From: Aliiglaciecola sp041538045
Lineage (GTDB): Bacteria; Pseudomonadota; Gammaproteobacteria; Enterobacterales; Alteromonadaceae
Direction of reading: 5' to 3'
DNA length: 64,000 nt
NCBI RefSeq assembly: GCF_041538045.1
Contig: NZ_JBGOSE010000005.1
Coordinates: 124,001 to 188,000, forward strand
Part shown: positions 27,423 through 35,789 of the stretch, piece by piece
How the letters are laid out: every line of letters begins with the position of its first letter
Position numbering within the stretch: the stretch's first letter is position 1
Position numbers and translations under genes: made by a program
Notes under the pieces: generated by a model
Databases searched by the model: none
What the model was told of the DNA's origin: nothing
The model's input: the letters and a program-made list of their open reading frames with translations, nothing else

Positions 27423-27527
27423 GCTGATCTCCTTTTTTTAGTTTCTTTGCAGAACTATTATGGCTCTGGTTTTTAACTAACCCACGAATAATTGGAGATC
27501 AGCACTATTTCAAACTGGCTAAAGGGG
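26275..27527 (-). mobile_element. IS110-family insertion sequence (boundaries approximate)
   Basis: Contains one DEDD transposase on the minus strand and a non-coding end of about 105 bases upstream of it. The left boundary is set by where the Crp-like reading frame breaks (near 26275), the right by where the MFS reading frame resumes (about 27505-27527). No terminal inverted repeats were identified, as expected for IS110. A 10-bp inverted pair, GCTGATCTCC (27423-27432) and GGAGATCAGC (27494-27503), brackets the non-coding end. Confidence 0.8.
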
Positions 27528-27559
27528 AGTCATTATGTCTATTTATTCTCAACGAAGCA

Positions 27560-28273
27560 GTGAGCTCTGTTGCAGTTAACCCGTCTGCTGAGTCGGTACA
27601 AATGCCCTATTTGGGACTGGTGGCAATGTTACTATTGTTAGCTGCAATTTTTGCGCTGATCAAACTACCACACATCCCCAGCGCTGCAGTGACTGACGGT
27701 GAGATAATAGACGGCAGTGCATGGCAACAGCGCCATTTAGTCTTAGGTGCGCTGGGTATTTTTGTGTATGTCGGTGCTGAAGTAGCCATTGGTAGTTTCA
27801 TAGTTAACTTTTTAGGCGAAGAGAATATTGCCGCACTAGAAGAAGCAGAGGCGGCAAAATACTTAACCTATTATTGGGGCGGGGCTATGATCGGTCGCTT
27901 CATTGGCGCCGCAGCAATGCAAAAAGTTTCTGGCGGAAAGGTACTGGCATTCAATGCCGCAACAGCCTGTGTGCTATTAGCTATTACCGTGCTAGCGTCT
28001 GGCAGCATCGCCATGTGGTCTGTGCTGCTGATTGGCTTGTGCAACTCTGTGATGTTTCCCACTATCTTTAGTTTGGCCTTAAATAGCTTAGGAAAACACA
28101 CTCCTCAAGGCTCTGGCATATTATGTTTAGCCATAGTGGGTGGTGCCATTATCCCCCTTATTCAGGGTGTTTTAGCAGACACCATTGGCGTGCAACTGGC
28201 CTTTATTTTACCTCTTTTTTGTTATCTATATATTGCTTACTACGGCTTGTTAGGAAGCCGAGTAACACCTTAA
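27560..28273 (+). pseudogene. Sugar MFS transporter (FucP/GluP type), N-terminal half missing
   Basis: About 240 residues with six to seven hydrophobic segments match the C-terminal half of FucP-like hexose/proton symporters. Examples are GIFVYVGAEVAIGSFIVNFL (the conserved YVGAEV in TM7), YWGGAMIGRFIGAAAMQKVS, SVMFPTIFSLALNSLGKHT and GSGILCLAIVGGAIIPLIQG. The same frame is open back to about 27500 but meets IS110 DNA there, so the first six helices are absent. The GTG at 27560 is simply the first start codon left. Followed after 11 bases by a GH3 glucanase, showing that an oligoglucoside-use operon was cut. Confidence 0.88.
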
Positions 28274-28284
28274 CTTGTTTGGAA

Positions 28285-30843
28285 ATGACCATGAATAAAC
28301 CAATAACTATAAGCGTAATTGTGAGCTTGATGTGGGCCCTCGCTGCATGTAAAAGTGAAGGTGAGCCACAAACTCCTTCTTCCAAAAACGCCGCTGACAT
28401 ATGGCCAAAGTTGGATATTGCGGTGAAGCAAGACCCCCAAGTGGAAGCCAAAGTTAAACAAATATTGGCGTCGATGACATTGGAGCAAAAAGTCGCGCAA
28501 ATGATCCAGCCAGAAATCCGCGATATTTCAGTGGCTGATATGCGTAAATATGGCTTTGGCTCCTACCTAAACGGTGGTGGAGCTTTCCCAAATAATACTA
28601 AACATTCCAGCGTTGACGATTGGGTTAAACTGGCGGATGACATGTATTTAGCCTCCGTGGATGACAGCTTGGATGGCTCGAGCATCCCTACTATGTGGGG
28701 AACTGACGCTGTGCATGGTCACAATAACGTCATTGGCGCGACTTTATTTCCCCATAATATCGGCTTGGGCGCGGCAAATAATCCGGATTTGATTGAAAGA
28801 ATAGCAAACATTACCGCTACCGAAGTAATGGCTACTGGAATTGATTGGGTTTTTGCACCTACCGTGGCTGTGGTGCGCGATGATCGGTGGGGACGTACCT
28901 ATGAAGGTTACTCAGAAGATCCTGAAATCGTCAGAAACTATGCCGCATCCATTGTAAAAGGCTTACAAGGTGAGGCGAATAAAGACTTTTTGTCAGACAA
29001 TCGAGTGATTAGTACGGTGAAACACTTTATTGGCGATGGTGGCACGCTCGACGGTGATGACCAAGGTGACAACATCAGTAGCGAACAGGAATTGTTTGAT
29101 ATCCATGCTCAAGGATATGTTGGCGGCCTATCCGCTGGTGCCCAGTCTGTGATGGCTTCATTTAATAGTTGGCATGGCGATAAAATCCACGGCAATCAGT
29201 ATTTATTGACCGAAGTCCTCAAAAAACAAATGGGCTTCGATGGTTTTGTTGTTGGGGATTGGAATGGCCACGGCCAAGTTGAAAATTGTAGCAATGAAAG
29301 TTGTCCCCAGGCCGTTAATGCGGGATTGGATATTTTCATGGTACCCACAGATGCGTGGCGTCCCCTATACAAAAATACCATAGCCCAAGTGAAAGACGGC
29401 ACTATTGCCATGTCGCGGATCAATGACGCAGTGACCCGTATTTTACGGGTTAAAGTGCGTGCGGGATTATTCGATAAGCCCAACCCATTACAGCGTAAAT
29501 ACTCTGGGAAAAACGAGTTAATCGGTCATCAAAGCCATAGAGATGTGGCACGACAAGCGGTGCGCGAGTCCTTAGTTTTATTAAAAAATAAAAATCATTT
29601 GCTACCGCTAGATCCGAAACTGTCAATTCTTGTCGCCGGTGATGCCGCAGATAGCATCGGCAAACAATCTGGTGGCTGGTCGGTTACCTGGCAAGGCACC
29701 AACAATAGCAATGCAGATTTCCCTGGGGGAAGTTCAATATTTGCTGGGTTAAGTAAGCAGATCAATGCTGCTGGTGGGCAGGTAGAGCTAAATGTGAACG
29801 GTGATTTTACTAATAAGCCCGACGTTGCCATTGTGGTGTTTGGTGAAGAACCCTACGCAGAAGGGCATGGCGACAGAGCCAGCTTGGATTACCAGCAAGG
29901 AGACAAACGAGATCTCGCCCTATTGAAGAAACTGAAAGCACAAGGGATCCCCGTGGTTGCCATTTTCATATCGGGACGACCAATGTGGGTCAACGCCGAA
30001 CTCAATGCTTCAGACGCATTCGTTGCTGCTTGGCTACCAGGCTCCGAAGGTGGTGGTATCGCCGAAGTAATACTGGCAAATCCGGATGGTTCCATTCAGC
30101 ACGATTTCAAAGGTAAGCTATCTTTTTCCTGGCCCAAGTCTGCTCAGCAAACCACTGTAAACTATGGTGATCTAGACTACGCGCCGCTATTACCCTATAG
30201 ATTTGGATTAACCTACCAGGATGAAAATCTGTTAGCTGATAATTTATCTGAGCAAGTCGAACTGAATTTACAGCAAACCCAGCGCAGACTGTTATATACA
30301 GGCACCATGCACAAACCATGGGAAATGCATTTGTTTTCTGGTGAGCAAGAGATTGCTGTCGATACTAACTCTCATCAATTAAACGGATTGACTTTTCGTA
30401 CTGTAGATAGACTTGTTCAGGAAGATTCATTTTCAATGAAACTCGACGGCAAGCAATTATCCGGCGTGAAAATAGTCAGTGAAAGCCATTTCAAGGAAGA
30501 CCTCAACAGGGATTTACTGGCCGGCAGCACATTATCAATGTTAATCAAAGTGAGCAGTAAACCCTCCGGTAATGTCTACATTGCCATGAACTGTGAAAGT
30601 TTTGGTGACGACGCAGGCAGTTGCAGTGCAAAATTGGATATCACCACATTCATTAATGCCCTACCCATAAACCAGTGGCAAAGCTTGAACCTTGACTTGC
30701 AATGTTTTGCAGATATGGGCATCAAGTTCCAAAGCCTAGTGTCGCCGTTCTCATTAGAGTCTGCGGGATCAATGGAGGTGTCACTTTCTCAGATAGGATT
30801 CATTCCTAAAACCGCCGATAACGCTACCGTAAGTTGTGATTAA
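28285..30843 (+). CDS. GH3 family exo-beta-glucanase/beta-glucosidase lipoprotein (ExoP-like)
   Basis: The ATG at 28285 (or 28291) gives a lipoprotein signal with lipobox LAAC, so the enzyme is probably anchored in the outer or inner membrane. The 852-residue protein has the GH3 barrel and sandwich: GTDAVHGHNNVIGATLFPHN, FAPTVAVVRDDRWGRTYEGYSEDP, KHFIGDGGT, and the nucleophile Asp in FDGFVVGDWNGH (about residue 318). The C-terminal ~180 residues form an extra beta-domain, as in Pseudoalteromonas ExoP (exo-1,3/1,4-beta-glucanase). It belonged with the MFS carrier before it and the AraC regulator after it. Confidence 0.93.
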   Translation: MTMNKPITISVIVSLMWALAACKSEGEPQTPSSKNAADIWPKLDIAVKQDPQVEAKVKQILASMTLEQKVAQMIQPEIRDISVADMRKYGFGSYLNGGGAFPNNTKHSSVDDWVKLADDMYLASVDDSLDGSSIPTMWGTDAVHGHNNVIGATLFPHNIGLGAANNPDLIERIANITATEVMATGIDWVFAPTVAVVRDDRWGRTYEGYSEDPEIVRNYAASIVKGLQGEANKDFLSDNRVISTVKHFIGDGGTLDGDDQGDNISSEQELFDIHAQGYVGGLSAGAQSVMASFNSWHGDKIHGNQYLLTEVLKKQMGFDGFVVGDWNGHGQVENCSNESCPQAVNAGLDIFMVPTDAWRPLYKNTIAQVKDGTIAMSRINDAVTRILRVKVRAGLFDKPNPLQRKYSGKNELIGHQSHRDVARQAVRESLVLLKNKNHLLPLDPKLSILVAGDAADSIGKQSGGWSVTWQGTNNSNADFPGGSSIFAGLSKQINAAGGQVELNVNGDFTNKPDVAIVVFGEEPYAEGHGDRASLDYQQGDKRDLALLKKLKAQGIPVVAIFISGRPMWVNAELNASDAFVAAWLPGSEGGGIAEVILANPDGSIQHDFKGKLSFSWPKSAQQTTVNYGDLDYAPLLPYRFGLTYQDENLLADNLSEQVELNLQQTQRRLLYTGTMHKPWEMHLFSGEQEIAVDTNSHQLNGLTFRTVDRLVQEDSFSMKLDGKQLSGVKIVSESHFKEDLNRDLLAGSTLSMLIKVSSKPSGNVYIAMNCESFGDDAGSCSAKLDITTFINALPINQWQSLNLDLQCFADMGIKFQSLVSPFSLESAGSMEVSLSQIGFIPKTADNATVSCD

Positions 30844-30879
30844 TCCAGCAAATAGCTAGTTGCAATTATTGCTGGCAAA

Positions 30880-30913
30880 CTTGTTCTAAGAGCATGGCAC
30901 TCTCTTAGGACAA
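30880..30913 (+). terminator. Probable hairpin after the GH3 gene
   Basis: Near-perfect 13-bp inverted repeat CTTGTTCTAAGAG / CTCTTAGGACAAG with one G-T position and an 8-nt loop, 37 bases after the GH3 stop. The T-run behind it is short, so termination may be partial. The rest of 30844-31193 shows no gene and should hold the promoter of the next regulator. Confidence 0.55.
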
Positions 30914-31193
30914 GTTTACTGCTAGTAGAACCAATCCTTTTATTTGCCAACCTTTGCCTTACTGATCCCTTTGCGTTCATCTTTATAGTAAAAACATTGC
31001 AGGACCTAACCCTACATTAGACAAGCTAACTCCCACAAATTTATTGGATCTGCTGAAAGATTGCGTTAGCATTTATCACGCAGTAAATAAGCTGGTGTGC
31101 TGGCCAATAACTGCATTGAATATTGTGCAGCAACCTACTGAGGAATCTAATTGTTTACGGCTAAGTTAGAGATCAAATTTGTAGTTACAATCT

Positions 31194-31541
31194 ATGAGTA
31201 ACGTTGTATTTAATTTGAATGACATCACCCTAGTGATGACCATTGTTCTGTCGATTTTGTTTTCCTTAATGCTAATATCCAGTCACCGTATGAACGATAT
31301 TAGTGCCTACTTACTCGCGGCATTTTTAATTTCCCACGCCTTTATTGCCTTTCACGAGTTGACCTTCTATGGAGAGCAATTTCGTTTTGAAGTATTGGAG
31401 TTTACGCCAAACCTACTCTTTGTGGGCAGTCTCGCCTATTGCTTAGATGCAGTATTACTTTATTTTTATATTAAATCGTCAGTGTTTAGTGACTTCAAGT
31501 TATCCAAAAAGCAATTAGTGCACCTTTATAATTACTTATAA
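31194..31541 (+). pseudogene. Membrane-sensor AraC regulator, only the N-terminal membrane part left
   Basis: About 115 residues with three to four hydrophobic helices: VMTIVLSILFSLMLIS, LLAAFLISHAFIAFHEL and LLFVGSLAYCLDAVLLYFYI. The pattern ends FKLSKKQLVHL. This is the start of the multi-helix sensor of AraC proteins found beside polysaccharide-use genes in Alteromonadales, where the sequence normally continues (HLIP...) through more helices to a C-terminal helix-turn-helix. Here it stops at TAA 31539 right after HLYNYL. The helix-turn-helix is absent, so the product cannot regulate. The break marks the left edge of the accessory region that follows. Confidence 0.75.
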
Positions 31542-31542
31542 T

Positions 31543-31650
31543 ATGTTGCCTGATTTATCTGTAACAAAGTTAAAAAACCTCAAAAGTATAGTGAAAAAGC
31601 CCAATGAAAAATCGTTGGTAGAAAAAGCTCTGAAAGCTAAGGAAGAATAA
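31543..31650 (+). CDS. Short open frame at the edge of the accessory region
   Basis: 35 codons, rich in Lys, Glu and Leu (LPDLSVTKLKNLKSIVKK), starting two bases after the truncated regulator and ending nine bases before the next gene. No ribosome site precedes its ATG, so it may be the tail of a larger gene whose front was lost at the junction. I do not recognise it. Confidence 0.3.
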   Translation: MLPDLSVTKLKNLKSIVKKPNEKSLVEKALKAKEE

Positions 31651-31659
31651 GGATAAGTA

Positions 31660-31908
31660 ATGGATCAACAAACTAAAGCTCAAATTGATGAGTATCACCT
31701 AATGATTGAAGAGGTGTTAGGGGGGATGGATATTATGTTATCGGGTATAAATAAAAGAGTTTCTATTCTTGAAAATAAAATAGATACAATAATAGATAAC
31801 GTAAATAATGCCTCCAAAGTTGCTGAATTGCAGGTACAAGTCGCTCAGATAAAAGACGAACTTTCAAGTGGTTTAAATTTGGCCTTTCGTAAAATAAATG
31901 AAAAATGA
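31660..31908 (+). CDS. Small coiled-coil protein, first gene of a three-gene accessory operon
   Basis: 82 residues, nearly all predicted helix: heptad-like hydrophobics in NKRVSILENKIDTIID and VAELQVQVAQIKDELSS suggest a coiled coil at about residues 28-75. AAGGATAAG precedes the ATG. It overlaps the next gene by four bases (ATGA), which implies translational coupling. The likely job is to bind or oligomerise with the nuclease-like partner. I know no named family for it. Confidence 0.7.
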   Translation: MDQQTKAQIDEYHLMIEEVLGGMDIMLSGINKRVSILENKIDTIIDNVNNASKVAELQVQVAQIKDELSSGLNLAFRKINEK

Positions 31909-32873
31909 ATTTAAAGTTACTTCGAGATAAATATAGTGTTTCGTCACAGGAAGATCCCCTGTTTGCGTTTAGAGATGCATTTAAGCGCGCGATAGTATGT
32001 AAAAAACAATCATTAATCGATATGCTAGTTGTTGCTGCTAATTTAAGCCCCCAAACTTTTTGGAATGATGATGTTCTGGATCCCCTCGTATTAAAAGCAC
32101 TCAACGATACAAACCCTAATTTTAACCCAAATTTGTTATCAAATTACTCCGACGAGCAGATGATGGGTATTCTCAATTCTGCAAAAGGAAAGTATTTCGA
32201 GTATTTAGTTGAAGATAAATTAAATACAGGAGAAATCGTAGGAGATGTATCCTTACCTGAGGGGTATAGTGCAGAGGTTGCTTCAAGTATTACGCAACCA
32301 GGTTGGGATCTACAAATTTTAGATAAAAGTGGTAATGTTTCTGATTATTTACAGCTAAAAGCTACAAATAGTATTTCTTATATACACGATACTCTAGAAC
32401 GTTATCCTGACATTGCTGTACTGGGAACATCTGAAATTGCGATTGAATCTGGTGGATTGGTACTCGACTCAAATATCAATGAGAAAGCATTGACAGAACA
32501 GTTGTCTAATGTAATTGGTGATATAGATCCTGGTATCACCACCGATTTTTTAGAAGCGTTTAATCCATTATTACCATTGGTTTTCATTCTTTCGACCGAA
32601 GGGTATCGGGTTTTTGTGGGTAAGGTTAGTACTGAAAGTATTTATGATAGTGCTAAATACAGAATAGAAAGAGCTTTTATTGCCAGTGGTGTGGGGGCTA
32701 TTGTATATACATTAGGAGGAGGCTGGTTAAGTTTAGCTTCAACCTTTGTTGCTGGCAGTGTTTATGATAGTTTCATTGAAAGTTCACTTACAAATTATAA
32801 CTTTGATAAAACAACTGCTCGACTTAAATGCTATCGAAGTTACCAAAAACAGCAAATTTTAGATAACGGATAG
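31905..32873 (+). CDS. PD-(D/E)XK-like nuclease with C-terminal glycine-rich hydrophobic segment
   Basis: A 322-residue protein. About residues 93-160 carry a restriction-endonuclease-like pattern: AKGKYFEYLVEDKL (helix with Glu), GWDLQILDKSG (metal Asp), DYLQLKAT (QxK, a known variant of (D/E)xK), then a helix. About residues 255-290 hold hydrophobic, glycine-rich sequence (ASGVGAIVYTLGGGWLSLAS), possibly a membrane helical pair or glycine zipper. Nuclease plus membrane segment is a layout seen in defence effectors and toxins, but I do not recognise this family. It overlaps the coiled-coil gene by four bases and is followed after six bases by a zinc-ribbon gene. Low GC compared with the flanking chromosome suggests transfer. 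Confidence 0.72.
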   Translation: MNLKLLRDKYSVSSQEDPLFAFRDAFKRAIVCKKQSLIDMLVVAANLSPQTFWNDDVLDPLVLKALNDTNPNFNPNLLSNYSDEQMMGILNSAKGKYFEYLVEDKLNTGEIVGDVSLPEGYSAEVASSITQPGWDLQILDKSGNVSDYLQLKATNSISYIHDTLERYPDIAVLGTSEIAIESGGLVLDSNINEKALTEQLSNVIGDIDPGITTDFLEAFNPLLPLVFILSTEGYRVFVGKVSTESIYDSAKYRIERAFIASGVGAIVYTLGGGWLSLASTFVAGSVYDSFIESSLTNYNFDKTTARLKCYRSYQKQQILDNG

Positions 32874-32879
32874 TTAAAT

Positions 32880-33833
32880 ATGGGATTCTTTTCAAGTGTA
32901 TTTGGTGCAGTTTTAACAGTTGCCGCAACAATTGTAAATGTAGCAGTTAAAGCCACAAGCGAAATAATAGGTGCAGCAGCTGAATTTTTAGATGATTTCA
33001 ATAGGAAAAAAGATAGAGATAAATTACCGAAAGCAGAAGAAGCAAAATATAAAGCAGATGACGAATTAAAAAACATTAATGATGAGTTGCTTGCCATTTT
33101 AGATAAGTATCAAAGTAATGGTCGAATTTCTTTGCCTGAAAAACGTAGAGCTGAATATTTACGTGAAAGGCGGAATGAACTGAAGGGAACAATCAAAAGC
33201 TCTGATGAAATTATCAGTACAACAGAAATAGTTTCGGATTCAGATGCATTTAAAAAAATATCAATTGGTGATCAAGAAGCCCACATAATACAGGGGCAAG
33301 TAGGGGTGTCTTCTTTCGGTAAAAGCTGTCCTCTATGCAGCAGAGACATGCAGATTTAATGGCCTAGAACAGTTAAAACTGCAACTGTTAAGGACTTTTT
33401 TTGGGGGTGCACAGGTTGGTTCTTTTTTAATACTAACGGTCAGCGCCATTGTCAGCATACTGAAAAAATGAGTTCAGGCGATCTAAGTATTTTTACAAGA
33501 AGTGATAACCCAGAGGCATTGGTTAGTAATGAAGAATTGACAACATTAGTTACACTGCCAGAACCATCAAAAATAATAACAGAAAGAATGGATGATATTA
33601 TTTCAGATCAAAAAATGCAAAGGAGGGGAACGAATGATTATCGCTGTCCTGTCCATGGTGAACTACTTGTTTTAAGAAGAAAGAAAAATGCAACAGGGCT
33701 GTTAGATCAATACTTTTTAGGCTGTACACATTGGAAGCAAAACGACACAGGCTGTTCTTATATTGTAAAATTAAAGTCAGTAATGCAATTATCGAACTTA
33801 CTAAAAAAAGAGTCGGGGATTGGTGTTTTATAG
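32880..33833 (+). pseudogene. Zinc-ribbon (topoisomerase-type finger) protein with one in-frame stop
   Basis: The two open frames 32880-33359 and 33468-33833 are in the same phase. Sequence between them is open and coding-like except for the single TAA at 33357-33359. Read through, the product is about 317 residues. It has an N-terminal hydrophobic helix (FSSVFGAVLTVAATIVNVAV), a charged coiled region, and two topoisomerase C4-type ribbons. The first is CPLC...FFWGCTGW...C, with the stop inside it; the second is YRCPVHGEL...YFLGCTHW...GCSY. The stop removes both ribbons unless suppressed or erroneous. Third gene of the operon; probably a nucleic-acid-binding partner of the nuclease. Confidence 0.72.
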
Positions 33834-33979
33834 CAATTTAAAGTAACCAATAAATATCTAATACGTTCAGGGGGATTACAGTGATTCGTTGCGCATATAT
33901 GCCCTCTACGGAAACTAAAATAGCATTTTCGGAATTAAACGTTCATCGTATAGGAAGGCTTTGCTATGCGCTTAAGTGT

Positions 33980-34898
33980 GTGATTCATAGACACCCTCTC
34001 ACTATACTTGAATGTTATGAACAATAAAATTCAACAAAAATTGGTCTGGATAAAGCAGCTTGAATCTACAGGTGATGCAGGGTTTGTTTGCCGCAAATTT
34101 GGAATCACTAGACCAACTATTCGTATATGGTGGCGACGGTTTCATGAGCTAGGCAAGGATGGTTTAGTAAGCCAAAGTAAACGTCCTCATTCGTCCCCAA
34201 ACCTTAAAACCACAGAAAAAGTTTAGAGACTGATTTTAGAGTTATGCGAAACAAGAAATCTTGGCGGTAGAAGGCTTCAAAGCGAATTATTCGGACTTCA
34301 AAATACATCGTTAAGTCTCACGACAATTCATAAAGTTTTAAGAAAGCATCAATTTAAACCCGTTCAAAACTCAGACGAAAATTAGATTACATTCGATATG
34401 AGCGGCCTTCGCCTAGCGATACAGTACAAATGGATAGGTGTAAAATAGAGCCTAGGCTTTATCAATACACTTCAATTGACGACTGCACTAGATATTATAG
34501 AGTTCTAAGTCTCAACAAGCCTCGTACAGCTGCCAATACGTTAGGCTTCATTGACTCTGTTATTGACGAAATGCCGTTTCCAACCCAAATATTTCAAACG
34601 GATCGTGGTAGGGAGTTTTTGCTGAAAAGGTTCAGAAAAAATGGTGTCTTTAGGTAATAAATTCGGACCTAACAAACCAGCTTCACCTCATTTAAATGGC
34701 AGCACTACTACAATGGGAACCTCCCCATAGCGCTCACAAGGGCAAAGCGCTGATGGAAAAGTATTTCATGATCTCAAATGAAACACCTTTTTCAGATCAA
34801 GTTTTATATAACTACGAGATCAAAAATGAAAGCATTCAAAATGCCAATTACAAACTAGATCTAGAAATCGCAAGATTTAAACGATCTCTATGAATCAC
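33980..34898 (+). mobile_element. Decayed IS481-type insertion sequence
   Basis: Bounded by a perfect 12-bp inverted repeat, GTGATTCATAGA at 33980-33991 and TCTATGAATCAC at 34887-34898, enclosing 919 bp with a single broken transposase. No target duplication is evident. 33834-33979 in front of it contains no gene. Confidence 0.8.
34008..34893 (+). pseudogene. IS481-type transposase, multiply broken
   Basis: Pieces in different frames line up as one DDE transposase. They are an N-terminal helix-turn-helix (VCRKFGITRPTIRIWWRRF), a middle LGGRRLQSELFG, the catalytic core YTSIDDCTRYYRVLSLNK and IFQTDRGREF, and a C-terminal WEPPHSAHKGKALMEKYF with a final NANYKLDLEIARFKRSL. At least three stops (34224, 34383, 34446 area) and frame changes separate them, so it is inactive. 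Confidence 0.82.
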
Positions 34899-34907
34899 CC
34901 CAACTAT

Positions 34908-35789
34908 TTACTCCAAACTGTAAACACAGTCTACGTTCTCTTTTTCAAAAAGTTGAAGTCTATTTCTAACTAAATCGATTTCATCTTTGCCTACTAAACT
35001 GAAACTCGTGTTATCAGTTAGTTCACCAGTTGTAGCCTTTTCTGTAAAACCGTGACTGGATTTTATTGCGGCACATTCCGAAAAAAGGTACCTATCATGG
35101 ATAACTGAAAATTTACTTCTTACAACTACTACTTTGAACGTAATATTCACAGTAATTTCTTTGCTAATTTTTTTTAAGACGTTTTGAAAGTCGGGGTTAT
35201 TGATTGAAGTGAATATCGTGATTTGTTTGACTCCCAATTTTTGTGACTGAGTTATCAAAGATTTAACAAAATCATTATTTGGAATAGGTATATATGGATC
35301 AACAAGAAAAATAGATTTACTAAAATTAAGAATTGGTACCAGTTGTTTTAGATATTCGTTTGCATCTCTGCGCACTAGTTTCGATGGTGGTACGACCCAA
35401 TTTTCATTATCGTTAAAAGTGCCGTTGGACCAGAAGTGTTGTTCTAATCTTTCGGATATAATTAAATCAAACGGAGCAAAAGCGTGCTGTACCTTATGCC
35501 AATCTAGCCACTTTTGAACCTGTTCTTTTCCAACCAATTGTCGACTATCGTTAAGCAAAATAACATTTTGAGTTTTATCTTTTTGAAGTTTGTTTAAAAA
35601 ATGTTTAATTGACTTTTTTTTAACCTCACCTAGTTGGGAGTTTTTGACAATTTGAAAAGTTTCTTGTATCCAATTTCGTTTAGAAACAGATAAAAATCGT
35701 CCTTTTTCTGGACCAAAACTATTTTGAAGCAAAATGTAGTATGAAAAGTCATTAAAGCAATCAGGGTCTAAAGTAACTTCCTTGTACAT
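34908..35789 (-). CDS. PLD-fold protein paired with an AAA ATPase (defence-type pair)
   Basis: At 293 residues, its C-terminal half (about 145-285) looks like a phospholipase-D-type fold of the MIT_C sort. Visible are SIFLVDPYIPIP, alternating beta/alpha elements with KQITIFTSINN, then VIHDRYLFSECAAIKSSHGF. The HxK(x)4D of active PLD nucleases is replaced by HDR, so catalysis is uncertain; HDR with the preceding Asp-Pro-Tyr is typical of MIT_C relatives. The N-terminal half is unrecognised. Its ATG overlaps the ATPase stop codon (TAATG), so the two are co-translated. Probably the effector or substrate-sensing partner of the ATPase. Confidence 0.7.
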   Translation of the reverse strand: MYKEVTLDPDCFNDFSYYILLQNSFGPEKGRFLSVSKRNWIQETFQIVKNSQLGEVKKKSIKHFLNKLQKDKTQNVILLNDSRQLVGKEQVQKWLDWHKVQHAFAPFDLIISERLEQHFWSNGTFNDNENWVVPPSKLVRRDANEYLKQLVPILNFSKSIFLVDPYIPIPNNDFVKSLITQSQKLGVKQITIFTSINNPDFQNVLKKISKEITVNITFKVVVVRSKFSVIHDRYLFSECAAIKSSHGFTEKATTGELTDNTSFSLVGKDEIDLVRNRLQLFEKENVDCVYSLE

